A DNA stretch of 64,000 nt from Membranipora membranacea (GCA_914767715.1 OU612071.1:25293681-25357680), one strand, 5' to 3'. Counted from the stretch's first letter, positions 47,901 to 61,862 are shown. The notes: generated from the letters alone by a model not told the origin. Program-made: numbers and translations.

Positions 47901-49947
47901 CGCTCATTGAATTCTGTCTACGTTGCTTTTATCTCAGAATATTCACCTAATTGTAAAACTCAGGGTATGAAATCAATAAAATTGGTGAAACAGTGGCATT
48001 TTCACCATGTTACTAGTTAAAACTGATGACATTATCACTTAGCCATTTATTTCACCATCTGATTTCATTAGTTTCTGTAAATTACTCCCCCTTTAGGTAA
48101 CAAAGCTGAGAATAAGGGCAGATTATGTTATACCGAAATAAGTTGTAAATGGGGATATTCACGATTCTAGTGGCAATATATGGTAGGGTCAATCGGCTGT
48201 TCTACCTCATCACCATCTCAGCTTTGTTAATTTTCTGTTACAGAGAGTTCAGACCCCCGACAGCCACTAAGAAGTCAGTCTATACTTGGAACGATCAGAT
48301 TGAGGAGTTGTCTTCTCTTCTGAGTGAAGTGAATCAGAGATACATGCAGCAGGTATATGAGGAATATGAGAAAGTCTGTGAGAAATGTGCTAACAAGGCT
48401 ACACAACTCAGGGTATGTATATGTCTAGTTTACATATCTCAACCCTTTGTTCCACAGGGTGTCCTTCAGTCATCAATCTGTAGCTTCATGGCCTACCACC
48501 TAAAATCTATACCCATCTATGCCTGACAATCTGTACTCTGCTAATTTGATGGATGAATGGTTGCCCATAGCTATATCAGGGAAATTCAGACATGCTGGGT
48601 GTCCTTGCTATATATGATGTCTTCAACAGAGTCAGCACAGTGATATTGTACAAAGGGGTTAACTCTGGTTTATGAGTATGTCAACTTATTCTTCGCCACC
48701 TATTCTAAGTGCTAGCTTACGATGTACATATTCGAGTTATCTAAGTTTGAGACTGTTTTATATGTGCATAGAGTTATCTTTTGTTCAGACTGAGTTGATT
48801 AAGTCCGGCGCTGTGTTACCCCAGGAAGCCGATCAGTTAGTAAATGATACTCTTATACCGATGATCGGAAGTCAGCAGAAGATTTACGAGGCTAATATGG
48901 AACAGATTGACGTAAGTCTGTAGTTTCAGTATTGAGTTTATATATTATCTGCCCTTAGTGTGGAAGGTATATCATAAAATGGCTTTTAATGTAGTATTAT
49001 ATATTAGTGTAGTGTAGGATAGTATTTATAGTAATCTAAAGAATAATGTTTTTGATTCTTTGTCTCATAGACTTTGATATTTAGTCTTGGTACTCCTTTT
49101 ACATATCACATCTCAAGCATTGATCATGTAGGGTAGTTCTAGCTTTCTTCTCCCTCGACTAAAGATTCAGTGAGCCTGAATAATATCAGAGTCTCACATC
49201 AGCCTCACCAGGTCTTAATGCTGATTGTTTACAGAGAGAGATAGAGAAGCAGGGTAATCAGATAACAGAACAACTTCAGCTTCTATTTAAGTATTGTCAG
49301 GGAGCTGCTCATATCTGGGATGTTCATGAGGTACGTATTATACTAGAGTTACCAAGAAATATGAAATACTGTCTGAAAACAGTTTGATGAGGGACCCTGA
49401 AGATCTCATCATTCCCAAGGAAGTTCCCTAATACTGGCATGGCGTGATGGGTCTTTCTATTAAAAACAGCCAAAATCACAATCTGACCACTCACTCACTG
49501 AGTGATTGAGACCTGCTAGTGTCTTGCTCAGAAATCGCTCACCCATGGATTGAACTATATACATTATGAGTGAGCGATCTTGGAAGGAATTTGTCGAATT
49601 GAAACACCAAGTGAGCGTTAATTTTGAGCGATGATACGGTGATGATTTGCTATAGTAAAGCATCGATCTTTCTAATTAAAAGTCCCCCCTGGCTGTTGTT
49701 TATAAAACTTATGAGACACAATTTTCTCATTTACAGATTGGATTAGCTCAGACAGAAAGAGCTTTACAGGAAAAGTTACTGCTGGCCAGACGAGATCACG
49801 ACCTTGAGAATCAGGATAGAGAGAATCAGCTCGATATAATCATGGATAAGATGAGGCAAGACGCTAACGAGATCAACCTCTCTAAAAACCTCAAAAAAGT
49901 AATGAAAACTTTTATTGTGAAATACAAGAATAGTACTCGGTCTTCTA

Positions 49948-50096
49948 AACTGCGTAATACACAGCATAATACAATACGTATCACATAACATAGTACCCGG
50001 CGTGAGGGATTGCATAATTCACAGTGATGTACCAAGCGTACACATGCATACACCGCGTAATGCACTGCGTGATACAAAGCGTGATACACTGTGTCT
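49948..50096. repeat. 12-bp minisatellite, left array, copy B
   Basis: Counterpart of 15,316-15,464 with the same number of units, so the array has not expanded or shrunk since duplication. Confidence 0.8.
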
Positions 50097-50677
50097 AAAG
50101 CTTCCACTAATTCTTGCAAATGAAATTTCGTACGAATCTCAGCCTGCCACACATGATTGTAATTTCCCAAATTCGTTCTAATGATTTATGGGTGTAATCC
50201 TCCCCAGCCAATCTAAACCATAGGCCTACAGTGATAACTAAAAAATTGAACCAAGGAGAAGCTGTTTCATCTTGTTTATTATACCAACCAGTCCAGTGAT
50301 TCAGCTTCTGGATATGCTTAGGCTCAACTATCTCCTCATATTCATTCAATTTTATACCCCATTAGTCATTGTAACCCTTCTCCCTCTTGCTCCAGGTCCA
50401 AAATAATGAGAAGATCCACATATTGATCATTCATTCCATCTTTTTGTCTAAAGTTGTTTACAAGATATGGCCTTGACTTATCAATAAAAACAGTCAGCCA
50501 ATCAATCAAATCTGACAGCCAATCAGATAACATGTCGTGAAAATTTTTACGATTTGGATTCGTGAATCGTTAACATACAATGTTTCACGATATCGTGGGA
50601 ATCCCGTTTCGTACTAATGTTTTCGTGAAAATTTATACGAATCGTGAGAAAACAACCCCCGTGTGGCCTGAGCTTGA

Positions 50678-50785
50678 CACTGTGTTATACAATGTGTAAT
50701 GAGCAGCGCAATACACTGTGTTACGCACTGTGTCATACACTATGTTGCACACTGTGTTTAACACAGCGTAATACACAGCGGGATA
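50678..50785. repeat. 12-bp minisatellite, right array, copy B
   Basis: Counterpart of 16,046-16,153; a few point changes in the first units (GTAATGAGCAG for GTAATGCACAG). Confidence 0.8.
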
Positions 50786-52388
50786 CTTTACAGGATTAGT
50801 ATCATTTATTGTTAATTTTCTCAACAGCCTGATTGCCTCATGGCATAGTGAACATGTTTTTGTCATCTCATTTATGTAGCTCGGAGTATGAATCCTCTTG
50901 TTATGTCATGTAAGTATGTTATCTTGACGTCACGACATGACGTTGTGTATATTATACAGGTTAAAGACAGTCTTGATCAGATAGGAGTTATGTATGAGAG
51001 ATTTCACAGAGATCAGATATCTGTAGTTCAGACTTATCCCTACATGGTTAGAGAAGAGATAGAAGACTTTGATCTCGCTATCAGAAGCTACTTTAGTGTG
51101 GATAGAGAGATGCCAGATAATCAACAGGTATAGCAACTCATGCAACCCAACATTTGGCCTTATTTCAACGATGATATATTTATTAATCTATTTTCCTCAG
51201 TGTTGAAGTTGCCCCCTCCCATCTTCATCCAGCACACAACTCTTCCTGGTCTCTGAGTTATATAACCTCTTTGTTCTTTCATCAAATCTCAGGCTTATGA
51301 AAACTGTCTATCAGTTTTAAGTAAAAATTGAGCCTCCTACCATATCTGACTCTGATCGCCACCCTGATACTCCTGATAATCTCCAATCTGTGCCCAACTC
51401 ACATACTCCCTCGTCGAAACATTCCACTGATGTCTATCAATTGCTTTGACGAGTATTCGTCATAATGAACTATGCCACTTCACTGATATGTTAATTTCTG
51501 CTGACCAGCTGGAAGACTTGGAGGAGATTTTCTCACCTCTCACAGGCGAGCAGAAGGTTGAATGGACAAAGAAGATACAGTCACTACTCCATGTAAATCT
51601 TATATCTAATCCATACTAATCTCCACCAAATCACTCTCATCTCCATACATTCAATCAACTCGGATCAATCAGAATGTGATGAAAGTTCAGACTCACCTAT
51701 TTTGAAATGAGTGTCCAGACCATCTTTTGGCTGAGTGTTTTGCTAAATGATCACTTTACTGCAGTGCCTGGTTATCTCCCCTGGTACCTTATATTCCACT
51801 AGTTCCTGTCTGCTCTCACACATACACACATTTCCTTGTGTTCATCTCTAAGCAAACTGAGTTCTCCCTCATCTATTAATCGGTAAATTTAGCTGAAGGA
51901 CCTAAGCTGTAAGTTAGTGAGGAAGAGGGCTAACCAGTACAAATGAAGGAGTCCCAGCCCCGTTTCACCGAGTAATAAGACTGCAGCTACGTTCTCTCCC
52001 AGACTTCTCTCACTCATTCAGAATCTTCCTGTACGTTTCTATCTATCACTGCTTTATCTCTCTACATACACAACCCTGTACACATAAAATTTCAATTGGT
52101 TTTAATTCGTATATCACGCCTACAGCTCCATACTTATCACATTTAAAATTGTGATGCGGCACAAAAAACCGATAGATTGGTGGCATCAGACAACCCCCCA
52201 CTCAAGTATACAACCCTCACATTCATAGTTAGTCACCATTATGTAATTCTAGCTGAACAAGGAGGCACGGAAATTCATTCAGTAACAATAGGGCTTGATA
52301 CAAACTGAGATCTCAGAAAACTCAAATTTTTTAATGCACCCCTCGATGCAGCACTTTACCTGGTATATGCTTTATTATAATTCCCCCT

Positions 52389-52458
52389 CTGCTGACTTTG
52401 TAGCCTGCTGACTTTGTAACCTGCTGACTTTGTAACCTGCTGACTTTCCTGCTGACAG
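52389..52458 (+). repeat. 16-bp CTGAC repeat at splice acceptor, copy B
   Basis: Counterpart of 17,786-17,855, with the same unit number and one base changed in the first unit. Confidence 0.8.
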
Positions 52459-52989
52459 GCCCGGATATATATGACTGGTAAAGCTGATCTACAGATGAAG
52501 GATGTGATATCTCGTATGGTTACTCATAATCCTAACTCCTGGCCTCATACCATCAATCTACTTGTAACTATTACCTCTTCTATCTCTCACTGTAATGTAT
52601 CTATATTGTTCCCACACTGACATGTAGAGTACACTATTAACATGTATATCTCTGATCTCTACATTGAATACCTACCATGTTCCCACCCGTAATTAATTTT
52701 ACACCAAATTCCTTCTGATGGTACTCACGCTAAGTGAATTAGTTCACTCTCTATCCATCGGAGATATACATGCAGTAGTATATCACTTCATCAGTGTGTA
52801 TACTACCTTATACCTCATGTCTACATCATACAATCAGAGCATTCATCCTCATACTTGAGTCCTCCTAACAGCCCATAATGCTCTGTAGTCAGAAAATGAC
52901 TCCATTCATCTATTTTCTGTACTTTCCATCTGATTATCAGTCCTCACCTCATAGTGTCATCATTCAGTCATATAATACGCCGCTGTTAG

Positions 52990-53022
52990 TCTGACCAAGG
53001 AGTCTCTAACTCCTTGGTCAGA
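52990..53022. repeat. Short perfect hairpin, copy B
   Basis: Unchanged counterpart of 18,403-18,435. Confidence 0.85.
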
Positions 53023-54216
53023 TCAATCCTCTTATTCAGAGTACTCTACATTTGTGCAAAGAAGCCACTGTACATCATACCATTACATCCTGACAGGAAT
53101 TATGTTGTCCCTCAGTATTGAAAGGAGTTTCTTATTATAGCAAGATTCTGGCTTTTAAACCCTAGCATGACAACAGCATTTTGCTCAGTTATTTTAGGTT
53201 GCTTGTGCCATCAAGTTGGACATCAGATGAATAAAGTCACCTTTATAATATAGCTTGTCATGTATTTTTTTATGTTTTGATGGGATGACAATAGATCTGT
53301 GATTGACAATCGACGCCTTAGCTGTAGAATGTAAAGTGAGACATAGGGGTGTTGATGTTGTCCTACATGATAATATTTTAGACAGTTTCCCACAATGCAT
53401 CTCTCTAATCAACTCACTCTTACAGATGATAATCGGACAGAAGCAGAAGTCTGGATACCCGATAGATGAGGAGTTAGCCAGTCTACAGCTGACCTCAAGC
53501 TCTCGTACAGCGAGTCGTGTCGTCTCGAGCAGCCTCTCGAGCTGAAGGGGCTACTAGTGCTGCTAGTAATAAAACTCGTGATGTCACCGCAACTGAGCCA
53601 CCAGCTGCTCCCTCATTAGTGTGAGTATTATAAGCGCTGTACAGTTAGTTACTCACTTTCTGTTGTTTTATCTCGAGTAGAATATAACCATAGACATAAT
53701 ATTTACATTGAATTACCATTAAGTCTATGACAATAAGACAAGGTGTATTATTATCGTACTATATGATTTATCAGAATAGAGGTTGTCAGAGGCCTCGGAA
53801 TGCAAGCATGCTGTTCATACTCTTTTTCAAGAAGGGGACTGATTTGTGGGTTATTGTGATACCCTACCTTGGTGTTAATTGGAGGCAAACTTAAAGTCAA
53901 TGTGTGATATACATACTTAGTTGTTGTCTTACTCAGGCCTATTTCAAATCAACTAATCCTTGATTATTATGGATGGATTAGAACTAATTTAACCAAGAAA
54001 GAGAATAACCTAGCCTTTGATACAAACCTCAGATCAGGTTTGATAATAATATTGAGATATAAGAGTTGTCTCACATGTTTGTATGTGTGTATATCTGTAG
54101 GACATCATTATCTAAAGCTCCAGCCTCTCCCAAACCATCACAGACCTGAGGACTGAATGACTAAGACTAGATCTGTTCTCGGCGATATGGTGAGTACAGT
54201 ATTATAATCACCCATA

Positions 54217-54287
54217 GCCTGTCCTGACAAGCTTTGTTGTGCGTGGGTTCCCCCTCCCCCCCCAAAAAAAAGCTTGCCAAGACAGGC
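54217..54287. repeat. Imperfect hairpin, copy B
   Basis: Counterpart of 19,630-19,699 with one more C in the loop. Confidence 0.7.
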
Positions 54288-55497
54288 GAACTCTCCCGCT
54301 ATAACCTAACCAACTATCTCGGGATGCTCCCTTCTATTATCTATTCATCTGGTAATCAGGTATTGTCTGACCTAAGAATTCTGCGAGAGACTCAGGGTCA
54401 CAGGGTAGCTCAGACATTAGGGCTTATCATCATTATCATGTCATCATCAGGCCTAAACTGACACCTGACCTTAACCTCAACAAGACTAAGCGATAGGTCT
54501 ACTAATTCATTTATAATTTAAAATCTATATCTGCCATCTTCCGTAACATTGACTGATTTAGCTCATCCTATTTACTCCTCATAACTGATGATACAATTAT
54601 CTTTACGACGACACAATGATTCTAGAATTCCCTCACATTATATTGATATGTTCATCTTGAGCTGAGCTGGTAGAAAAAGGAATGCATCACATAGAGTCTC
54701 ATTACATGGTAGTCATGTATCTGCTGGAGAAATGTGCAAAATAATAAATACAAAAGTATCATCATGACCACAAAAACCTGGTAAATTGAGAAGTTGGAAT
54801 GTTTCAAGACAAAAAAATGATCATAGGAATCCAAATATGCAATGGTTTGAGCTGAAATGCACTCTGGAACTTGTGAGCTTTAAGAGTTTGTTACGAAGGT
54901 ATTTAATGGGGTTATTTATTTATATTATTATTATGTATAACACATCACATTACGGTATGTGACGTGTTATATAAAACTTCAGAGAATTTCTTACCTCGTG
55001 ACAATCTAATGTACATAATTCTTCTGGGCATGCCCGAAACCAAACATAGTGACTGAATACATCCAATACAACCTGCTCATATTTGTACATCTTCTTTTTT
55101 TTGATTTCGTGAGAAAGGTATATTAATGCGAACGATGTACTCTCAGTGCTTTGGAATGTGAGAATGTTTCGCAATAACTACGATCCAGGACAAATTGACT
55201 AGGATAAGACATGACATCAATTCTACAATTAGATCTTCAAATGACAGGACAATCTCTCCATCAGTATTGGAGACACCACAAATGGTTTCGAGGTTTCGAG
55301 GTTCAACCCCAACACATTCCATCAACTAAATTTTACCAGGCTGTAATCCGTTGCTAATCATAAGATTTAAAGTGTGCCAGAACAATATGAACCACAATTA
55401 GCGATTAATGCTAGGTTGTGGGGGCCCACAATCAAACCAAACCATAGATCTAGATTTAATTTTACTTTAAATAAAGTAAATTTTTGGGAAAAAGGTA

Positions 55498-55558
55498 GCC
55501 CGGACAGCTCAGTCAGTAGAGCATCAGAGGGTCCAGGGTTTGAGTCCCGGTTCGGACG
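55498..55558 (+). pseudogene. tRNA-Lys relic lacking the anticodon arm, copy B
   Basis: Identical to 20,910-20,970, so the 12-base loss predates the duplication. Confidence 0.75.
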
Positions 55559-55884
55559 GTGGCTTAATTTTAATCAAGTACCCATGAGAACTATGAAATT
55601 GGAAAGTGGAAAACAGTGGAAAGGAGTCAGAGGAGTGTAAAGGTTAATGGTGCAGGACCTGTAAAAATCCAATCACTAGTAGTAATTAAATTTAGTACAT
55701 GCATGCCTCTCATCCTAACCAGGCCTTTGCAGAACAGGAATAAAAATACTGGAGGTCCACTTTGGGTCTGCCACATATAGTAGAACGCTGCTTCTTCGAT
55801 TATGGGTTAAAGTATGGCACAGGACTGTTTATCATTGGTCCCAGCACCTTTACTATACTGCTATGAAGACACAGGAAAGTTTAG

Positions 55885-56199
55885 GCTGGCTATGACCCTA
55901 AATGGGTTGAAGGATGGCTCTGGTGCAAAAAGAGATCCACAACTCTTGTCAGAGTTTTGAATGAGGATTTTCATCGCATCATGAATATTATAGAACAAAT
56001 ACAGAACAATATTGCAGTTGAGTTCAGGGACTGTCCATGCCCAACCCCTAACTTTGATAACCCTCATGTGGTGCACAATGATGTTGGTACTGGTGGTAAC
56101 CATGTTACAAAATGTGAGACTATCAGGCTGTACGCAAAGACACTTGCGAAATCCTGGCCCGATGATGTTGTAAAACTATATTTTTTCTTACCTCAATGA
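55885..56199 (+). CDS. Possible exon or gene fragment, unknown, copy B
   Basis: Counterpart of 21,297-21,611. One residue near the end differs (Tyr for Phe). No family recognised. Confidence 0.25.
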   Translation, partial: AGYDPKWVEGWLWCKKRSTTLVRVLNEDFHRIMNIIEQIQNNIAVEFRDCPCPTPNFDNPHVVHNDVGTGGNHVTKCETIRLYAKTLAKSWPDDVVKLYFFLPQ

Positions 56200-56462
56200 T
56201 TAACAAGATAGCTGGGGGTTCCCCTATAGGAGGGGGCGACTAATACGCCATTTCCTGGTTAACCCCCAATAAGTTAGAATTAAACATTTTAGTAAGTACA
56301 GTAAGTTGCTGGAGAACAGCATGGGCAGGGCAAGAACTTTATAGGAGGAAATTCGGCCTTGATACTTTAGAAAAGGCAGAAAATTTAGCACCAACTACAC
56401 ATGCACCCAAGTTAACATTCACACACTGAGAAATATAATAACATAAGGTAGTATTTTGGGGC

Positions 56463-56506
56463 GGGAGATGTAGTACAAAATAACAGCCTCAAACGAAGTC
56501 TTCAAG
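56463..56506. repeat. SINE-tail fragment, copy B
   Basis: Counterpart of 21,875-21,918. Confidence 0.6.
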
Positions 56507-58349
56507 TATCATATTATCATTGTTAGCTACAGGTGTGTTAGCTACTATACCTTGGATGTCATTTGGTACACTTGTTATACTATCTGATTGTACCATAAGA
56601 TATCTGTGGAACCAGATTCAGTAACACCACCTTTCCCTTCTCTCCTTAGTCTGACTACATCTTGGAAGGTAATGTTTTTATAAACTATGATTAGACGGAG
56701 AACAGTGTAGGCTGGACTCACAAGCAGGGTAGATTGATTTTTATTAAATAGATAGTTTACACTAAAAGTTAATACAGCAATGTGTTTACATTATTATGAT
56801 AATGAACTCTAGTTGGTCACAGCCTCATCTTTAACCTGATCAAAGTAGAATACAATTTAATCCTGCGGAGCAGTCAATCAAGCTCCCTAACTGTGTACTG
56901 GTTCTCAGTCAATCTAAGATTCAGGCAAATTCAAGCAGGCAAATATGTGCCAACTCACCCATGTGTCGTTTCTGCAGGTTGATACTCGATTAATCAATCT
57001 CCAGCTCATACCTAATTGAAACACCCCCATATCATATCTTGGCAATCATAGAAAGGAAGTTGGTTTGAAATCTCAAACTCAGCTTACTAAATAGTTGCAC
57101 ACATTGACAGACATCAATGTGATTAATAAGCTGTGTCCATGTCTGTTTAATTATGGGATATCAATGAACTATTTACAGCTAGGCTATCAGTGTACATGAC
57201 AATTCATATCTGTCCAATAAATAAAGTACAAAACACGATCAACAGCAGTCTGCTTCAGCAAAGTAAGTAAGCAGTTGTCTTCATCATGCGGCTATTACAA
57301 ATTTAACCTCATAACTCATATACATCTCGTAATTCACTTTCAAATGTTCCGTTCATCTGCGGCTCTTCAACCATATTTTAATCCTCACATGCAAAATGGC
57401 AGGCATTCTAAATACCTAAATAGGCTTTCAATCCCAAAATACACGCAACCCCAAATGCTGAACATACCTCTCAATTTTGTTATTCTTTTTCAGAAGTTGT
57501 CACATGATGAGTAAAGAGGAGACAACTACTTTCAGGATTTTTTAGTTCACAGTTTTAGTTATCTTTAGTATATCTCAGTGGAAGATGCACGACGTAAATC
57601 TTCACAACCATATGATGTGCAACGTCGTGTCATGCTACATTTAATTTTCATGAGATCAATCACTGGTTTGCAGGCAACTGAATAATTTTGCTATTTTGTG
57701 TAGAATTGTTGTTTATAGAATGTCCTCACCAGTATTTCATAAGTTTAGATTTCATAAAACTCTGATCAGTGTTTTAAGTCTTCATCTCATACTGACTATT
57801 AGTGAAACACATACAGACTGTGAATTTATCTCCTCTGTGTGCAATGTGCAAACCTCAGCGTACCAGGTTTGCCATGATAGGATTGTTATTTTGTTCAACA
57901 CCAACATCAATATATAATTAAGACTAATTAAATGAATTTTGTTGTATTGTGCTGTTAAAATTACAAAAATGTAAAAGAAAGTATAAAAATGTAGTGAAAA
58001 TAGTAACCAATAGGTCAGAAGTCGCAAACCAAGTCAGGAAAAAGAATGTGTCTAAAAATTAGTAGTATTCAAACACAAAGGAGGAGTTTGTAATAATAAG
58101 TGTGAAATACTGATTATAATTATTTACATCTAAGTAAAATTTTCCCAAAAAGACAATCAAAAACATAAGATCAGAATAACTCAGAGGTTACAAGACAGAC
58201 TTCTTGTCACCTGAAGGCCTCGATGATAAACCATAAATTGTGATCGACAAACCAACACTAAAGTTTACAACACTTCTCAACTCGATTTTATACACAACGG
58301 ATCCCAACTACCTCGCTTGAAACATGAATACTACAATCAGAGAGCCTCA

Positions 58350-61300
58350 CTAACTCATTGTGAAGTGTTCAAACTCAATACCGACTTGTTTTATCAGACT
58401 GAGGGTGTCTCTTAGTGAGATCGCCTCTCGCTGGGCTCTCTGATAATCAAGAGAGAAAGCTTCATTATCAGTACTGAGATCATACATAAGGTCAGCTGCC
58501 TTCACTGCATGTTCTCCTGACTCTGAGAGACGAAGGAGACGAAACAGGAGCAGACCTATGGCTGTGTGGGTTTGGGCGAGGTGGAATCTGGTCTGTCTGT
58601 ATTGTGGGAACTCTTGAAAGACACAAAGCGCTTTGTGCAGATTTATCCAAGCTTTATCAAACTTATCAATCATCATCAGACTAAAACCCATCAGGTAACG
58701 ACAGATCCCAGATCGTGGTGGATATTTCCCTGCTGGCCTTGTAAATGCCAGGTATGATAACCTGCAAGCTGTCTTATGATCCTTCAATGCAATGCAGCAT
58801 TTACTTGAATCTGTCAGCAGGTCAACATAACTTTCACTGAGAACAAATCTCCTACATCTCGCAGCCTGTCTGAACGACTCTAGCGCCTCAGTATAACGTC
58901 CTGTCTTAGTATAGAGATGGCCTAGTGAGTCAAAGGCTAATGACCTAGCATGGTCTCTCATAGAGATAGCTACCTCATTTACTGTTTCGAATACATTGCT
59001 GATAATTTGTAAAGCCTTGTCATACTCTCCGAGCTCACAGTGAACTTGTACAAGACGATTGCGTGCTAACTGAATATCAGGGGTAAAAGTTTGACACGAG
59101 GTATACAAACAAAGTGCATGTGAATGATCCACCAATGATCTATGGTAATAACTCATACTATAAAGTATATCTGCATTGAGCCAAGAATGAAAAATCCTCC
59201 CAACGCTAAGAGATTCACTATCAGAGTGATGATGAAGCTGTTTAGACACTGCTAAATATTTATCATTGTATTGTAAAGATCTTCTATAATCACCAATTGT
59301 ATAATATATCTTTGCGCGAAACCGGTATATATACAATAGATCTGGATGTGCTGTGTGTCGGCCGTAAATGTTAATTAGGAGCCTCTCTGCATCATAAGAA
59401 TCATATAAAGCTTTCTCGTATTCCCCTAACTCATAGTGGAGAATACTCCTATTCTGCAGAGCCACATACAGATCAACATCAACATTTACGCCCATGTTAG
59501 TTTTTAATGCCTCTAAGATATCAAGATTAGAAGTTCTATGTTTGAGTGCCTGGTCATATAATTCCAGCCCTAGATATGATCCACTCCGGCAGCTATAATA
59601 TTCTGATATTTCAGAAGCTAAATGAGACACTCGATCATGATGTGTTTTGTCATGTTTAGTTTGTACCTCTTTCATTGCATAATCATACAGTGACAGTGAC
59701 TGTGTGTCAAATAGCTCCATCAGAGCAGGTTCAATCTTATCCAGGACCTCAAGGCTTTCTTTGTGATGATGAAGCTTCAAGAAACACAAGACTTGCTTCG
59801 ACTGCCAGGTTATAACTGATCTAATATTATCACATCGGATCAGAGTGTCAACATAATCTAAAGCCTCTCTGTATTTCTTACTTTCATATAGAATGGTGTA
59901 ACAAAGAACTAGTGCTCTCAACTCATATGCTCTAGGTTTTGTTATGTTGTTTATAAGAACATACTCTTCGATCATCTTCCTGAATCCATTACAATCTACC
60001 ACGTTTTCTTCTGTTAGAGCTTCAATCAGGACTCTTAAAGCTCTCTCATAAACAGACATAACACAGAAAACCTCGGCTTGTAACAGGAAATTTGATTGGA
60101 GCAGACTTACTGGTGATCTTTTATCTGGAAGACATTTAACGATGAATTTTCTCATATCAACATCATGTAAATCCTCTATCATAGACAGGCCTCTTACTAC
60201 TGATCTGTTGACTAACCATTTCAGGGACGTCAACAAACAACCGAACATGATGAAGATATTTCTGGGGATGTGATAGCGGTCACTCTCTGATTTCTGTGGG
60301 ATGTTGGGGAGAACAGACACACACTCGCACTGTGTCCCTGAAGTGATGTAGGCCTTTATCCTTATAAAGATGGCCAGCCCTAGTGTTATGTTCATCAATT
60401 GATATTGCTCTTTACTTATTACCCCTAATGATGATGTCATGATCTTGAACACCCCCCATGGATACGATTTTTCAACCTGAAGCAGGACTTTTAGATTTGA
60501 TGCGAGTAGAGTCGGATAACGGAACACGTCAGGTTTCATCTTTAAGTCGGATTTTTCATTGCCACGCTCAGATTTGGGCAGGAAAGGATAGTTTTTAATA
60601 TCCTCTAAGATAGTCCTCAACCTTTTCTGGATCACCGACACGCTTTTCATTTGCTCTTCCTCAAAGTTTCGCCTTCGCTCTAGAAAGCTTTTGTAAAGAG
60701 CTTCCCCACCATTGTGCGCAAATATTAACACTGTGCTCGAAAGTAAATCTGCAAGATCTCCGACCTTATTAGGGTCAACAGGTGATCTCAAGGCCGACTT
60801 GTAGCTTTTCATTAATTGATCAACTGTTAATATGAGTTTCTCACTACCAGGGTAACCATTACCTGTAGGTATATTACCAGCCTTCTTTGTAATCCCATCA
60901 ATTCTAATACCGCTAACTTTGGGCTGGTCAATATCCTTTACATCTTCACTTTTTAACTCGGCAATGTCAAAACGCTTCATCTCAGTCTCCCCTAGATTGT
61001 TTATACGGAAATATGTGTCCATAGCTAACCAAGTGAAGTAATCTGTCTCAGTTGAGTCTACTATGAAAGCATATTCCATGTCTGAGTAAGGGGTGGCTTC
61101 ACCTCGAGCTACGGAACCGAGACCGAGAACAGCAAACGTGAAGGGAGGAGACAACCCAAATTTACTCAAAACCTCAACACTACTACCAACGATTGACGAG
61201 AAAACATCAATAATACCCTCAGTACACTCAACACTCGCATCAAATACAGAGTCTACTAACTGTTCAGCTTTTTGTATGTTATAGATACTAAAGACATCAT

Positions 61301-61862
61301 CCAGACTGAGAGCCTCCTGGAGCGAATCTAGACTGTCCACTTGTTGTCTGATGTTGTTACGGTATGACGTCACCTTATATTTGTGTTTACTGATAAGATT
61401 CTGATGCTCAATGAAGGATAGCGGATGATTTCCTTTATACCAGGTATTCTCTATGTCATACACTCTCCTTAGTCTTCTGTCTGTAGGCTCTAGTTGAGCT
61501 ACACATCCACTGGCCAAACCGTGAGCCTATATAGGATAAATTATAAGCATAAGTAAAACATTTTCAATGCTGTGAGGACAGCCTGATTAGTCCCAAAGCC
61601 AGGTTAAAAAAACTGGGAGAACACAACTTCAGGTCAACTTGAGTAAATTTGAAAATTTGTTCATAAAAAGATGACGCCTGTTGTACATGCAGCCCTGTCC
61701 GTCCAATCCTTATCAAAAGGTTTGCCCAATTTTTTGCTAGATAAGAGCTTTTACCTTGAGGCAAGTTATCCAGTTACTTTCATCCTTTGTTTCCAGATTA
61801 TTTCTCTCAGCCTCATATTGATAATGAGCTGCTAAAAGATCCAGTCCCCAAAAATCATCCAT
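58350..61862 (-). CDS. Nucleotidyltransferase-TPR protein, copy B, intact
   Basis: Exon 1 61,755-61,862 (ATG start, 36 codons beginning MDDFWGLDLL), intron 61,527-61,754 (GT-AG, phase 0), exon 2 58,350-61,526; predicted 1,094 aa. An acceptor (CTGATTTCAG) lies just before the ATG, so a 5' UTR exon is likely further upstream. Residues about 171-188 read GLGSVARGEATPYSDMEY, the hGS...DxE signature of GlnD/DUF294-type nucleotidyltransferases (Ser174, Asp185, Glu187); Asp246 in IRIDG could be the third metal ligand, so the site looks catalytic. A helical middle follows, then from about 700 a TPR array: LHYELGEYEKALYDSYDA, YYTIGDYRRSLQYNDKYL, LGEYDKALQII, LGHLYTKTGRYTEALESF, IDKFDKAWINLHKAL. No signal peptide or membrane segment, so cytosolic. 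Substrate unknown. NTases joined to repeat scaffolds occur in predicted innate-immune proteins; a defence role here is inference. Confidence 0.85.

Larger units (their letters stand above)
41597..54149 (+). pseudogene. CCDC180: CCDC180-like gene, copy B, with premature stop
   Basis: Exons: 41597-41710, 42032-42268, 42533-42741, 43010-43098, 43316-43425, 43706-43810, 44392-44526, 47059-47292, 47578-47723, 48244-48412, 48789-48911, 49235-49330, 49737-49898, 50960-51127, 51509-51592, 51893-52030, 52459-52563, tail 53426-53545 or 53511-53620 plus 54101-54149. All splice dinucleotides are kept. In exon 51893-52030 the 18th codon AGA of copy A is TGA (51,944-51,946), ending the protein after 744 residues; the sixth codon is also changed (Arg to Cys). 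The next exon has two further replacements (Ala to Val, Phe to Ser). The donor at 49,899 follows AAA rather than AAG, a weaker site. The product would be truncated, or the message degraded. Confidence 0.7.
54288..58349. other. Intergenic DNA between CCDC180 and NTase-TPR, copy B
   Basis: Near-identical partner of 19,700-23,762. No gene recognised beyond the tRNA-Lys relic and the possible fragment at 55,885-56,199. Confidence 0.5.
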
